In this document: positions 16,233-25,759 of the stretch, in pieces | Numbering within the stretch: the stretch's first letter is position 1 | Layout: the number at the start of each line of letters is the position of its first letter | From: Paracoccus aminovorans | GTDB taxonomy: Bacteria > Pseudomonadota > Alphaproteobacteria > Rhodobacterales > Rhodobacteraceae | Assembly (NCBI RefSeq): GCF_900005615.1 | Contig: NZ_LN832559.1 | Coordinates: 2,557,001-2,621,000, forward strand | Length of the DNA stretch: 64,000 nucleotides | Reading direction: 5' to 3' | Translations under genes and position numbers: made by a program | The notes under the pieces: model-generated | The model's database searches: none | The model's input: the letters and a program-made list of their open reading frames with translations, nothing else | What the model was told of the DNA's origin: nothing

Positions 16233-16585
16233 CAGGCGGTCCGCTTGGCCGCGGCCGCGGCGCCGGCGATGCATTGCGAGGTCGCCGGACGGCCGACGAT
16301 GGCCGCGACGGCGCCGCTGGCATTGGCGCTGTCGGCGATGCTGGCCAGTTCGGCCGTGGTCGCGTTCGACATCACGCAATCGGTATAGGGCGCGACATTG
16401 GCGCCGGGCAGGCGCCGGGCCATCTCGCGGTTCACGACCACGCGGGCCGAGGAGCGGACGGCCGCATCCGGCGACGGCCCGGCAACCGGCGGCAGCGGAG
16501 CCGGCCCCGGCGCCATGCCCGGGTTCTGGACCACGCAGCCGGACAGGGCCAGCGCGGCGGCGGTAAGGATCAGGGGAAGACGCAT
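16232..16585 (-). CDS. Small lipoprotein immediately downstream of sdhA
   Basis: A 117-residue predicted lipoprotein with signal peptide [17 protein letters not shown] (lipidated Cys17), a Pro/Ala-rich linker, and a mature domain with two Cys residues (TDCVMSN and TSQCIAG). The ATG at 16585 shares a base with the sdhA stop (TGATG), so it is co-translated with sdhA. A TTG directly upstream is a less likely start. Function unknown. Confidence 0.75.
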   Translation of the reverse strand: MRLPLILTAAALALSGCVVQNPGMAPGPAPLPPVAGPSPDAAVRSSARVVVNREMARRLPGANVAPYTDCVMSNATTAELASIADSANASGAVAAIVGRPATSQCIAGAAAAAKRTA

Positions 16586-18387
16586 CAATAAACCCTCGCT
16601 TTGGGTGCGATCTTTTTCAGGTCGATCCCGCCCTCGTCCTGGGTGGTCAGGGGGTCAAGATGAACGGGCCGATAGGCCAGTCTAACATGGTTGCCTTCGA
16701 CCCAGGCAAGCGAGTGCTTGCGCCAGTTGGCATCATCCCGCTCGGGCCAGTCCTCATGCGCATGGGCGCCGCGGCTTTCCTTGCGCGCCTCGGCCGCGAC
16801 GATGGTGGCCAGGGCGTTCGGCATCAGGTTGGTCAGCTCCAGCGTCTCCATCAGGTCGCTGTTCCAGATCAGGCTGCGGTCGGTGACCTTGACGTCGTTC
16901 AGCTTGGCGGCGATCGCCTCCATCTTCTGGGCGCCCTCGGCCAAGGTCTTGTCGGTGCGGAACACCGCCGCGTCGGCCTGCATGGTGCGCTGCATTTCCA
17001 GCCGCAGTTCCGCCGTCGGCACCGAGCCGTTGGCGTTGCGGATGCGGTCGAAGCGGTCGAGGATCGCGTCCACCGCCGGCTTGTTCACCAGCGGGATCGG
17101 CGCGGCGCGGTCGACCACCTCGGCCGCGCGGATCGCCGCGGCCCGGCCGAAGACCACGAGGTCGATCAGCGAGTTCGAGCCCAGACGGTTCGCGCCATGG
17201 ACCGAGGCGCAGCCGGCCTCGCCCACCGCCATCAGGCCGGGGAAGACCGCGTCCGGGTTTTCCTCGGTCGGGTTCAGCACCTCGCCCCAATAGTTGGTCG
17301 GGATGCCGCCCATGTTGTAATGCACGGTCGGCAGGATCGGGATCGGCTCGCGCGTCACATCCACGCCGGCGAAGATGCGGGCGGATTCGCTGATCCCCGG
17401 CAGGCGCTCGGCCAGGCTTTCCGGCGGCAAGTGCTGCAGGTTCAGGAACATGTGGTCCTTGTGCTCGCCCACGCCGCGGCCCTCGCGGATCTCCAGCGTG
17501 ATGCAGCGCGACACCACATCGCGCGAGGCCAGGTCCTTGTAGGTCGGGGCATAGCGTTCCATGAACCGCTCGCCTTCCGAGTTGGTCAGGTAGCCGCCCT
17601 CGCCGCGCGCGCCCTCGGTGATCAGGCAGCCCGAGCCGTAGATGCCGGTCGGGTGGAACTGCACGAATTCCATGTCCTGCAAGGGCAGGCCCGCGCGCGC
17701 CACCATGCCGCCGCCGTCGCCGGTGCAGGTATGGGCCGAGGTCGCGCTGAAATAGGCGCGGCCATAGCCGCCGGTCGCCAGCACCACCATCTTGGCGTTG
17801 AAGACATGCATGGTGCCGTCGTCCAGCTTCCAGCAGACCACGCCGGTGCAGGCGCCGTCGGTGATCACCAGATCCAGCGCGAAATATTCGATGAAGAACT
17901 CGGCCTTTTCCTTCAGCGACTGGCCGTAAAGCGTGTGCAGGATGGCGTGGCCGGTGCGGTCGGCGGCGGCGCAGGTGCGCTGCACCGGCGGGCCCTCGCC
18001 GAATTCGGTGGTGTGGCCGCCGAAGGGGCGCTGGTAGATCTTGCCCTCTTCGGTGCGGCTGAACGGGACGCCGTAATGCTCCAGTTCATAGACCGCCTTC
18101 GGGGCCTCGCGCGCCAGGTATTCCATGGCGTCGGTGTCGCCCAGCCAGTCCGAGCCCTTGACGGTGTCATACATGTGCCACTGCCAGTTGTCGGGGCCCA
18201 TGTTCGACAGGCTGGCGGCGATGCCGCCCTGGGCCGCGACGGTATGCGAGCGGGTCGGGAACACCTTGGTCACGCAGGCGGTGCGCAGCCCCTGCTCGGC
18301 CATGCCCAGCGTCGCGCGCAGGCCCGCGCCGCCGGCGCCGACCACCACGACATCGTAATCATGCGTATGGATCTTGTAATCAGCCAT
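16585..18387 (-). CDS. sdhA: Succinate dehydrogenase flavoprotein subunit
   Basis: Catalytic subunit that oxidises succinate to fumarate and passes electrons through covalently bound FAD. The 600-residue length is standard. Visible motifs are the dinucleotide fold GAGGAG (17-22), [10 protein letters not shown] with His48, the residue that carries the 8-alpha-N3-histidyl FAD, and HPTGIYG with GARGEGG in the substrate site region. It starts 9 bp after the sdhD stop. Confidence 0.98.
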   Translation of the reverse strand: MADYKIHTHDYDVVVVGAGGAGLRATLGMAEQGLRTACVTKVFPTRSHTVAAQGGIAASLSNMGPDNWQWHMYDTVKGSDWLGDTDAMEYLAREAPKAVYELEHYGVPFSRTEEGKIYQRPFGGHTTEFGEGPPVQRTCAAADRTGHAILHTLYGQSLKEKAEFFIEYFALDLVITDGACTGVVCWKLDDGTMHVFNAKMVVLATGGYGRAYFSATSAHTCTGDGGGMVARAGLPLQDMEFVQFHPTGIYGSGCLITEGARGEGGYLTNSEGERFMERYAPTYKDLASRDVVSRCITLEIREGRGVGEHKDHMFLNLQHLPPESLAERLPGISESARIFAGVDVTREPIPILPTVHYNMGGIPTNYWGEVLNPTEENPDAVFPGLMAVGEAGCASVHGANRLGSNSLIDLVVFGRAAAIRAAEVVDRAAPIPLVNKPAVDAILDRFDRIRNANGSVPTAELRLEMQRTMQADAAVFRTDKTLAEGAQKMEAIAAKLNDVKVTDRSLIWNSDLMETLELTNLMPNALATIVAAEARKESRGAHAHEDWPERDDANWRKHSLAWVEGNHVRLAYRPVHLDPLTTQDEGGIDLKKIAPKARVY

Positions 18388-18396
18388 GGCGGAACC

Positions 18397-18786
18397 TCAA
18401 AGCACGACGATCGCGCCCAGACCCATGCGGGCCAGCGCGTAGACGGCGCAGGCGACGACCGCCCAGCCGAAGATGACGGAGAAGATGATCGCGCCCTTGC
18501 GCACGGCACCGTGGAAATAGTCGTCGATCATGATGCGGGTGCCCTTGATGAAATGCACCATGCCCACGATGACGAACAGCGCGGTGATCAGCGCCGGCAG
18601 CGGCCGGCCGAAATAGGCGACCAGTTCGGGATGCGGCAGGCCGATGGCGCGGGCGACGACGATCATGAACAGCGGCGTCAGCACGGTCAGCGCGACGGCG
18701 GAAACGGTCATGGCCCAGTGGTGCTGGGTGCCCTCATGGGCGGAACCCAGCCCCTCGGCGGCTTTCAGCGGAGTGATATAGCGCAT
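18397..18786 (-). CDS. sdhD: Succinate dehydrogenase membrane anchor subunit SdhD
   Basis: Hydrophobic 129-residue subunit with three membrane segments (about 27-48, 64-84 and 99-121). It binds quinone with SdhC. The start MRYITPLKAAEGLGSAHEGT is the normal alphaproteobacterial N-terminus; the open frame upstream belongs to sdhC in another frame. The RIMIDDYFHG motif just after the second helix is typical. Confidence 0.93.
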   Translation of the reverse strand: MRYITPLKAAEGLGSAHEGTQHHWAMTVSAVALTVLTPLFMIVVARAIGLPHPELVAYFGRPLPALITALFVIVGMVHFIKGTRIMIDDYFHGAVRKGAIIFSVIFGWAVVACAVYALARMGLGAIVVL

Positions 18787-18797
18787 GGTCCCGGCCC

Positions 18798-19190
18798 TCA
18801 GAAAGCGAAGAAGATGATCAGGGTCAGCACCGCCAGCACCACCGAGCCGGCGATGATCGCCTGGCTGGACTTGCGGGCCTCGTCGATCTCGAGCCCGTAG
18901 CCGGCGTCGTAGAACAGGTGCCGCAGCCCGGCGAGCAGGTGATACCACAGCGCCCACATCGCGCCGGTCAGCACGATGAAGCCCAGCCAGGACCGCACCA
19001 CCCAGTCGGCACAGGCGAAGGCGCCGGGCGAGGTGACGGCGGCGACCAGCCACCAGACGATCAGCAGGATGCCGGCCACCAGCGCGTGGCCGGTGATGCG
19101 GGTCAGGATCGAGGTGATGGCGGCGATGGGCAGGCGATAGACCTGCAGATGCGGCGACAGCGGTCTGTTGCCCCGGTTGACGTCAGCCAT
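18798..19190 (-). CDS. sdhC: Succinate dehydrogenase cytochrome b556 subunit SdhC
   Basis: First gene of the sdh operon. The 130-residue membrane protein has the N-terminal NRPLSPHLQVYRLP signature, three membrane helices and the heme b region YHLLAGLRHLFYD with His84 and His91. A GGAGAG ribosome binding site lies upstream of the ATG at 19190. Regulatory sites for the operon lie in the 19191-19563 gap. Confidence 0.95.
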   Translation of the reverse strand: MADVNRGNRPLSPHLQVYRLPIAAITSILTRITGHALVAGILLIVWWLVAAVTSPGAFACADWVVRSWLGFIVLTGAMWALWYHLLAGLRHLFYDAGYGLEIDEARKSSQAIIAGSVVLAVLTLIIFFAF

Positions 19191-19340
19191 GATGCGCTCT
19201 CCTGCGTTCAGGGGCCCTCGGTGCGCGGCGGCTGGCGGCGAGGGCTGGCCGAGAATTTGGGTCTGTTTCTAGTCGTCTTGTCGCATCTGTCACGGGTCGA
19301 AACCAGATGAAACGCTGAATATCACAAATTTCCGGGCTTT

Positions 19341-19370
19341 GTGATCACGCACTTGGGTCATGTGATCACA
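19341..19370 (-). promoter_or_regulatory. Double GATCAC operator upstream of sdhC (shared with sucC)
   Basis: Two palindromic boxes, GTGATCAC at 19341-19348 and TGTGATCACA at 19361-19370, have GATC centres exactly 21 bp apart. Read toward sdhC the region is NGNGATCACA-N11-NGTGATCACAAANCC, and the same pattern in the same orientation lies upstream of sucC at 24065-24100. The site is about 150-180 bp before the sdhC ATG. Two GATCAC half-turns on one face of the helix suggest cooperative binding of a dimeric regulator, which I cannot name with confidence. Confidence 0.7.
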
Positions 19371-19381
19371 GCCTTGCGCTC

Positions 19382-19393
19382 GCTAGCGCTAAC
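19382..19393. promoter_or_regulatory. LacI-type operator, CceR-like, upstream of sdhC
   Basis: GCTAGCGCTAAC is an imperfect palindrome with the TANCGNTA core of LacI-family operators. CceR, a LacI regulator of central carbon metabolism in Rhodobacter, is a plausible ligand because it controls TCA genes. A weaker relative lies upstream of mdh at 22824-22837. Confidence 0.4.
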
Positions 19394-19563
19394 GGGTGCG
19401 GCGGCCGGCGGCGCCATGCAGAATCTCCTGTAATTCCGTCTGTTTTCCTGGGTTATGGAAATCCGCTTGACGCCGCGCCCTTCCGGTGACAGTTTTCCGC
19501 TGCCCATCGGGCCGTAAGCGTCTCACGTCAGGCAACGCCTGTTGTCGATCGTGAGGATTCATC

Positions 19564-19833
19564 ATGTCCACCATGGGCACTCTCCCTCTTCGCAAACTTC
19601 CTTCCCGCTACGCCGGGATCATCATGCCGCTGCTTCTGTCGGTGCTGATGACCTTTGTCGTCTCGGGCATTTCCACCCTGCGCATCCTCGGACCCGGGAT
19701 GGCCTTCCTGCGGGCCTGGCCCTTCAACTGGGCCATGTCCTGGGCCATCGCCTTCCCGACCCTGCTGGCGGTGCTGCCGATGGTGCGGCGGCTGACCTCG
19801 GCGCTGGTGCAGCCACCGCGGCCGGCAGCCTAG
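19564..19833 (+). CDS. DUF2798 family membrane protein
   Basis: An 89-residue protein with two predicted membrane helices (about 19-39 and 53-74) and the SRYAGIIMPLLLSVLMTFVVS pattern typical of DUF2798. The N-terminus has basic residues that would remain cytoplasmic. The start has a GAGGATTC ribosome binding site. It is transcribed away from sdhCDAB, across a 373-bp gap; function unknown. Confidence 0.8.
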   Translation: MSTMGTLPLRKLPSRYAGIIMPLLLSVLMTFVVSGISTLRILGPGMAFLRAWPFNWAMSWAIAFPTLLAVLPMVRRLTSALVQPPRPAA

Positions 19834-19844
19834 GCCGGGGCCCA

Positions 19845-19865
19845 GGGGCCGCGCGCTGCGGCCCC
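19845..19865. terminator. Hairpin between convergent DUF2798 gene and mch
   Basis: Perfect 8-bp stem GGGGCCGC/GCGGCCCC with a 5-nt loop in the 42-bp gap between two convergent genes. It has no T-tract, so intrinsic termination is uncertain. Confidence 0.35.
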
Positions 19866-19875
19866 GCCCGCCGAC

Positions 19876-20910
19876 TCAGACCGGGATCAGCGCCCAATAG
19901 TCCAGATCCAGCAGAACCTCGGGGGCGTATTTCCCCTCGGCGTTCTTCAGCCTGTGATCGCCCGCACCGCCCTTGTGCGCCACCAGCCGCAGCCGCAGAG
20001 CACCGACCCCCGGCACCGCGGTTTCGGCCTTGTCCAGCACCTCGGACCAGGCGCGGACGGTGTCGCCGGCAAAGCAGGGATTGGCATGGGCGCCGCCGTT
20101 CAACGCCACGATCATCTGCGCATTGGCCAGCCCGTTGAAGGACAGCGCCCGCGCCATCGAAATCACGTGGCCGCCATAGATCAGCCGGCGGCCGTCCTCG
20201 CGCGCGGTCACGTCGAAATGCACCTTGGCGGTGTTCTGCCACAGGCGCGTGGCCAGCATATGCTCGGCCTCCTCGACGGTGACGCCGTCGACATGGTCGA
20301 TGATCTCGCCCACCGCGTAGTCGCCCCAGCGATGCGGCTCGCCCGCCAGATCGAAGTCGTAATCGCTGAAATCCAGCCCCTCGGGGATCACCAGATCGGC
20401 CGGGGCCACGACCCGGGCCAGGTCGGGCACCACCGCTTCGGGCGCCGGGCTGGCGGCGTCGCGCTTGCGGACCATGACCCAGCGGACGAATTCCAGCACC
20501 ACCTCGCCCACCTGGTTGATGCCACGGGTGCGGACATAGAGCACGCCGGACTTGCCGTTCGAGTTCTCCTTGAGGCCGATCACCTCGGATTCCGAACGCA
20601 GCGTATCGCCCGGCCAGACCGGCAGCAGCCAGCGGCCCTCGGCATAGCCCAGATTGGCGATGGCGTTCAGGCTGATGTCGGGGACGGTCTTGCCGAAGAC
20701 GGTGTGAAAGGCGATCAGGTCGTCCATGGGGCTGCCCTCCAGCCCGCAATTCGCCGCGAAATCGTCCGAGGAATACAGCGCGTGCCGCGCCGGATAGAGC
20801 GCGTGGTAAAGCGCGCGCTCGCCCTCGGCCACCGTGCGCGGCACGGCGTGGCGGATCACCTGGCCGATGCGGTAATCCTCGAAGAAGCGGCCCGGATTGG
20901 TCTTGCTCAT
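19876..20910 (-). CDS. mch: Mesaconyl-CoA hydratase (ethylmalonyl-CoA pathway)
   Basis: MaoC-family double hot-dog enzyme that hydrates mesaconyl-C1-CoA to beta-methylmalyl-CoA in the ethylmalonyl-CoA route of acetate assimilation. From the ATG at 20910 it has 344 residues, the length of the Rhodobacter sphaeroides Mch, with two hot-dog halves; the second holds EAEHMLATRLWQNTAKVHFD and IYGGHVISMARALSFNGLAN, typical of Mch. The ATG overlaps the DUF1737 stop as ATGA. The partner mcl2 is upstream in the same operon, which supports the pathway assignment. Confidence 0.9.
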   Translation of the reverse strand: MSKTNPGRFFEDYRIGQVIRHAVPRTVAEGERALYHALYPARHALYSSDDFAANCGLEGSPMDDLIAFHTVFGKTVPDISLNAIANLGYAEGRWLLPVWPGDTLRSESEVIGLKENSNGKSGVLYVRTRGINQVGEVVLEFVRWVMVRKRDAASPAPEAVVPDLARVVAPADLVIPEGLDFSDYDFDLAGEPHRWGDYAVGEIIDHVDGVTVEEAEHMLATRLWQNTAKVHFDVTAREDGRRLIYGGHVISMARALSFNGLANAQMIVALNGGAHANPCFAGDTVRAWSEVLDKAETAVPGVGALRLRLVAHKGGAGDHRLKNAEGKYAPEVLLDLDYWALIPV

Positions 20911-21113
20911 TGTTGTCCCAGTTTCATCTCGGGGTGGTATTCGGCGTCGATCCGTTTGGTGACCGCCTGGGCGCAGCGCATCACGCCGCGCGCGGCGTCG
21001 AAGGCATAGGCGGGGGCGCCGTGCAGTTCCCACCCTTTGGACAGCGCCGCGCTGACCTTGTGGCAGAAGGCCGAGGTGTCATCCTCGGTCAGCAGGCGAT
21101 AGATCACCGGCAT
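20907..21113 (-). CDS. DUF1737 family protein
   Basis: A 68-residue soluble protein starting MPVIYRLLTEDDTSAFCHKV with GWELHGAP in the middle, the DUF1737 pattern. It lies 4 bp after nnrU and overlaps mch by 4 bp, so it belongs to the mcl2-nnrU-DUF1737-mch operon. The function is unknown. Confidence 0.8.
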   Translation of the reverse strand: MPVIYRLLTEDDTSAFCHKVSAALSKGWELHGAPAYAFDAARGVMRCAQAVTKRIDAEYHPEMKLGQQ

Positions 21114-21117
21114 GGCG

Positions 21118-21660
21118 TCAGCCTCCGAACGGGTTGTAGCCCAGCCAGCGATGGATCAGCCCCACCACCAGCAGGACGACCAGGGCGCCGACCACCGCCA
21201 TGACCTCCTTGCGGGCCGGGAACGGGCCGGCGGGCGGAGTCCAGCGCGGCTCGGCGCGGTTGATGACCGCCATCTCGACCAGCGCCCACAGCAGCAGCCC
21301 GCCGAACAGGACGAAGCTGGGCAGGTCGCCGTTCGGCAGCAGATGCGCGAAGGCCCAAAGCGCGAAGCCGGTCAGCTGCGGATGCCGCAGCCGCGCGGTG
21401 ACGCGGGTCTTCATCCCGTCCGCCGCGAACAGATAGAAGGCGACCAGCACCAACAGGTTGTTGATGCCCTTCAGCGGCGCGGTGGCGCCCCACCAATACG
21501 GCCCGTCGGCCAGGCGATAGCCGAAGATCATCAGCAGCACCGACAGGCCCAGCAGCCCGGCCACGCCGCCGCGCCCCAGCCGGGTGCGCAGGCCGGGGGC
21601 CAGCCTTTTGAGCAGATGCGCGGCCCACCACAACGCCACGCCAAGGATCAGGATCAACAT
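21118..21660 (-). CDS. NnrU family membrane protein
   Basis: A 180-residue polytopic protein with about five hydrophobic segments and the LRHPQLTGFALWAFAHLLPNGD core of the NnrU family. NnrU was first described near nitrite/nitric-oxide respiration genes, but members also occur beside central metabolism genes, as here between mcl2 and mch. The ATG at 21660 follows a GGAGGAAG ribosome binding site. I make no claim on nitrogen metabolism. Confidence 0.88.
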   Translation of the reverse strand: MLILILGVALWWAAHLLKRLAPGLRTRLGRGGVAGLLGLSVLLMIFGYRLADGPYWWGATAPLKGINNLLVLVAFYLFAADGMKTRVTARLRHPQLTGFALWAFAHLLPNGDLPSFVLFGGLLLWALVEMAVINRAEPRWTPPAGPFPARKEVMAVVGALVVLLVVGLIHRWLGYNPFGG

Positions 21661-21701
21661 CTGGCTTCCTCCGCTGGATGTGAACGGTTCTCACGGACGC
21701 A

Positions 21702-22553
21702 TCACCCTTCGAGCCGGGCGATCGCCAGCGCGCGGGCCAGGGTCTGGCGGGCGGTGGCGACATGCAGGTTCTCGACGATGCGGCCGTCGACCACGGCCAC
21801 GCCCTGCCCCTGCCGCTGCGCGGCGTCGAAGGCCTCGATCTGGCGGTGGGCCAGCTTGATCTCGTCCTCGGTGGGGGCGAAGGCCCGGTTGGCGATGGCC
21901 AGCTGCGCCGGGTGGATCAGGGTCTTGCCGTCGAAGCCCATGTCGCGGCCCTGCTCGCATTCGGCGCGCAGCCCCTCGTCGTCCTTGAAGGCGTTGAACA
22001 CCCCGTCCACGATCACCTTGCCATGCGCGCGCGCGGCCAGAAGGCACAGGCCGATCCCGGCCATCATCGGCAGACGGTCGGGGCGATAGCGGCTGTTCAG
22101 CTCCTTGGCGAGGTCGTTGGTGCCGACGACCATGCCCTGCAGCCGGGGATGGCCGGCGATGGCCGAGGCGTTCAGCATGCCCTTGGGCGTTTCCATCATC
22201 GCCCACAGCGGCGCGTCGGGGACCAGCGCCGCGACGCGGTCCAGGTCCTCGGGACCCTCGACCTTGGGCACCAGCAGCGCATGGGCGTGCCGGGAAAAGG
22301 TGCGGGCGAAGGCGCGGGCGTCGTCCTCGCCCCATTCGCTGTCCAGGCTGTTGATGCGCACGATCCGGGTGCGGGGGCCGTAATCCTCGCGCAGCGCCCG
22401 GCCCAGCAGGTCGCGGGCCTCTTCCTTTTCCGAGGGGACCACCGCGTCTTCGAGGTCGAAGATGATCGCATCCGCGGCAAGCGCACGGGCCTTTTCCAGC
22501 GCCCGCTCGTTGGACGCCGGAATGTAGAGGACTGAGCGATAGGGTCGGGTCAT
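21702..22553 (-). CDS. mcl2: (3S)-malyl-CoA thioesterase / CitE-like lyase family
   Basis: The 283-residue protein is a HpcH/HpaI-CitE TIM-barrel enzyme: MTRPYRSVLYIPASNERALEKA at the start, FDLEDAV (metal and CoA site), ETPKGMLN and TLIHPAQLAIAN near the end. Length, sequence type and position between mdh and mch match Mcl2 of Rhodobacter sphaeroides, which hydrolyses (3S)-malyl-CoA to malate and CoA in the ethylmalonyl-CoA pathway. A citrate lyase beta-like activity is the alternative. It is first in the operon, divergent from mdh. Confidence 0.85.
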   Translation of the reverse strand: MTRPYRSVLYIPASNERALEKARALAADAIIFDLEDAVVPSEKEEARDLLGRALREDYGPRTRIVRINSLDSEWGEDDARAFARTFSRHAHALLVPKVEGPEDLDRVAALVPDAPLWAMMETPKGMLNASAIAGHPRLQGMVVGTNDLAKELNSRYRPDRLPMMAGIGLCLLAARAHGKVIVDGVFNAFKDDEGLRAECEQGRDMGFDGKTLIHPAQLAIANRAFAPTEDEIKLAHRQIEAFDAAQRQGQGVAVVDGRIVENLHVATARQTLARALAIARLEG

Positions 22554-23900
<1,347 letters not shown>

Positions 23901-23926
23901 TCCCGCGCCGGATCGGAGTTCGAAAG

Positions 23927-23954
23927 CCCCGCGGAGCGATCCGCGGGGTTTTTT
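23927..23954 (+). terminator. Terminator of mdh
   Basis: Perfect 9-bp stem CCCCGCGGA/TCCGCGGGG with GCGA tetraloop (23927-23948) followed by TTTTTT. It is a textbook intrinsic terminator. Confidence 0.92.
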
Positions 23955-24064
23955 CATGTCGCGCCCGGCGCGACCGGCTGATCGCGGTTCAGCGACCGCG
24001 TCCTGCGTGCGCAAGATGGGTGTGCGGCACGCCGACTCTGCTTGCGGTAACAGCCGAGGCATTT

Positions 24065-24094
24065 GCGATCACAGCCTCAAGAGGTGTGATCACA
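24065..24094 (+). promoter_or_regulatory. Double GATCAC operator upstream of sucC (shared with sdhC)
   Basis: GCGATCACA at 24065-24073 and TGTGATCACA at 24085-24094 have GATC centres 21 bp apart, exactly as upstream of sdhC, and are followed by AANCC in both cases. It lies about 107-136 bp before the sucC ATG, in the promoter region. The match in spacing, orientation and flanks is directly visible; co-regulation is inferred. Confidence 0.7.
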
Positions 24095-24200
24095 AATCCG
24101 CAAAAGCGGCCGATTTTACGCAAATCGCGACGCATAATGCTTTGGCCGCCCCGGCGGATGTGCCACAAGCCCGCCAACCGACCACTGCGGGGGAACCCAG

Positions 24201-25394
24201 ATGAATATCCATGAATACCAGGCCAAGGCGCTGCTGCGCCAATACGGCGCGCCGGTCTCGGACGGCCGGGTGGTGACGAAGGCCGACGAGGCCAAGACAG
24301 CCGCGGGCGAGCTGGACGGGCCGCTTTGGGTCGTCAAGGCGCAGATCCACGCCGGCGGCCGCGGCAAGGGCCATTTCAAGGAAGCCGCCGCCGGTGAGAA
24401 GGGCGGCGTCCGCCTGGCGAAATCGGTCAGCGAGGCCGAGGAACTGACCCGCCAGATGCTGGGCCGCACCCTGGTCACACACCAGACCGGCGAGACCGGC
24501 AAGCAGGTGAACCGCATCTATATCGAGGACGGCAGCGACATCGAGCGCGAGCTGTATCTGGCCCTGCTGGTCGACCGCGGCACCTCGCGCGTCAGCTTCG
24601 TCGCCTCGACCGAAGGCGGCATGGACATCGAAGAGGTCGCGGCCTCGACGCCCGAAAAGATCGAGACCTTCAGCGTCGATCCCGCCTCGGGCCTGTCGGA
24701 CTTCCACGGCCGCCGCGTGGCCTTTGCGCTGGGTCTGACCGGCGGCCAGGTCAAGCAATGCGTCCAGCTGGTCCGGAACCTGTATCGCATGTTCATCGAG
24801 AAGGACATGGAGATGCTGGAGATCAACCCGCTGATCGTGATGAAGGACGGCAACCTCAAGGCGCTGGACGCCAAGATGGGCTTCGACAACAACGCGCTTT
24901 ATCGCCAGCCCGACATCATGGCGCTGCGCGACGAGACCGAGGAAGACCCGAAGGAACTGGCCGCGTCGAAGTTCGACCTGAACTACATCGCGCTGGACGG
25001 CGAGATCGGCTGCATGGTGAACGGCGCGGGCCTGGCCATGGCGACCATGGACATCATCAAGCTGTTCGGCGCCGAGCCGGCGAACTTCCTGGACGTCGGC
25101 GGCGGCGCGACCAAGGAAAAGGTCACCGAGGCGTTCAAGATCATCACCTCGGACCCGAACGTGAAGGGCATCCTGGTCAATATCTTCGGCGGCATCATGC
25201 GCTGCGACATCATCGCGGAAGGCATCATCGCCGCCGTGAAAGAGGTCGGCCTGCAAGTCCCGCTGGTCGTGCGTCTGGAAGGCACCAACGTCGAGCTGGG
25301 CAAAGAGATCATCAGCGAGTCGGGCCTGAACGTCATCGCGGCGGACGATCTGTCGGATGCGGCGCAGAAGATCGTGAAAGCGGTGAAGGGCTGA
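24201..25394 (+). CDS. sucC: Succinyl-CoA synthetase (ADP-forming) beta subunit
   Basis: ATP-grasp subunit that binds nucleotide and succinate; with SucD it converts succinyl-CoA to succinate with substrate-level phosphorylation. The 397-residue length is normal. [16 protein letters not shown] begins the protein, HAGGRGKG is the nucleotide-binding loop and [10 protein letters not shown] near the C-terminus binds succinate/phosphohistidine. A GGGGGAAC ribosome binding site precedes the ATG. Unusually, sucD does not follow directly: a 119-codon ORF intervenes. Confidence 0.98.
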   Translation: MNIHEYQAKALLRQYGAPVSDGRVVTKADEAKTAAGELDGPLWVVKAQIHAGGRGKGHFKEAAAGEKGGVRLAKSVSEAEELTRQMLGRTLVTHQTGETGKQVNRIYIEDGSDIERELYLALLVDRGTSRVSFVASTEGGMDIEEVAASTPEKIETFSVDPASGLSDFHGRRVAFALGLTGGQVKQCVQLVRNLYRMFIEKDMEMLEINPLIVMKDGNLKALDAKMGFDNNALYRQPDIMALRDETEEDPKELAASKFDLNYIALDGEIGCMVNGAGLAMATMDIIKLFGAEPANFLDVGGGATKEKVTEAFKIITSDPNVKGILVNIFGGIMRCDIIAEGIIAAVKEVGLQVPLVVRLEGTNVELGKEIISESGLNVIAADDLSDAAQKIVKAVKG

Positions 25395-25399
25395 CCGCA

Positions 25400-25759
25400 A
25401 TGGTTGACAAGTGTTTTCTGCGTACACCATTTGCTGTGACAACCTACCTCAAGGCTTCATCTCAGGAGGAGCCTGCTTCGGACGTCGATTATGCGACGCT
25501 GGAAGAGGCTAGCGCAGCTTTCCATGCAGCAAAGAAGGACCCCAATGTCTTTGCTTATCTTTTAGAAATTGGTGTTTTTGCGGACAACAAAGACAACCTG
25601 AAAGTTGACCATATGGTCTTCGACACCAACGACTTTGACTGGTGGCGAAGCGTTTCACCTCTCAACAGGCTTGGCTCACGCGGATTCGGACGCCCCACAA
25701 ATCACGGGGATTACGCGGTCGAATACAAGCCTGTCGCAGAACTCAACTGGAGGCTTTAA
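25400..25759 (+). CDS. Unrecognised 119-residue protein inserted between sucC and sucD
   Basis: The ORF starts [20 protein letters not shown] 5 bp after the sucC stop and ends at NWRL with TAATG, overlapping the sucD start by one base. Base composition drops to about 50 % G+C (37 % in 25561-25620) against roughly 65 % for its neighbours, and rare A/T-ending codons are used, so it looks acquired. The product is acidic, soluble, with aromatic-rich segments ([11 protein letters not shown]) and no signal peptide. I do not recognise a family. The sucD ribosome binding site lies inside its last codons, so insertion preserved coupling. Confidence 0.75.
   Translation: MVDKCFLRTPFAVTTYLKASSQEEPASDVDYATLEEASAAFHAAKKDPNVFAYLLEIGVFADNKDNLKVDHMVFDTNDFDWWRSVSPLNRLGSRGFGRPTNHGDYAVEYKPVAELNWRL

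Noticed and set aside
24201..25394. A third copy of the GATCAC operator inside or near mdh and sucA.
   Set aside because: GATC occurs there only as isolated words within codons, without the 21-bp spaced pair.
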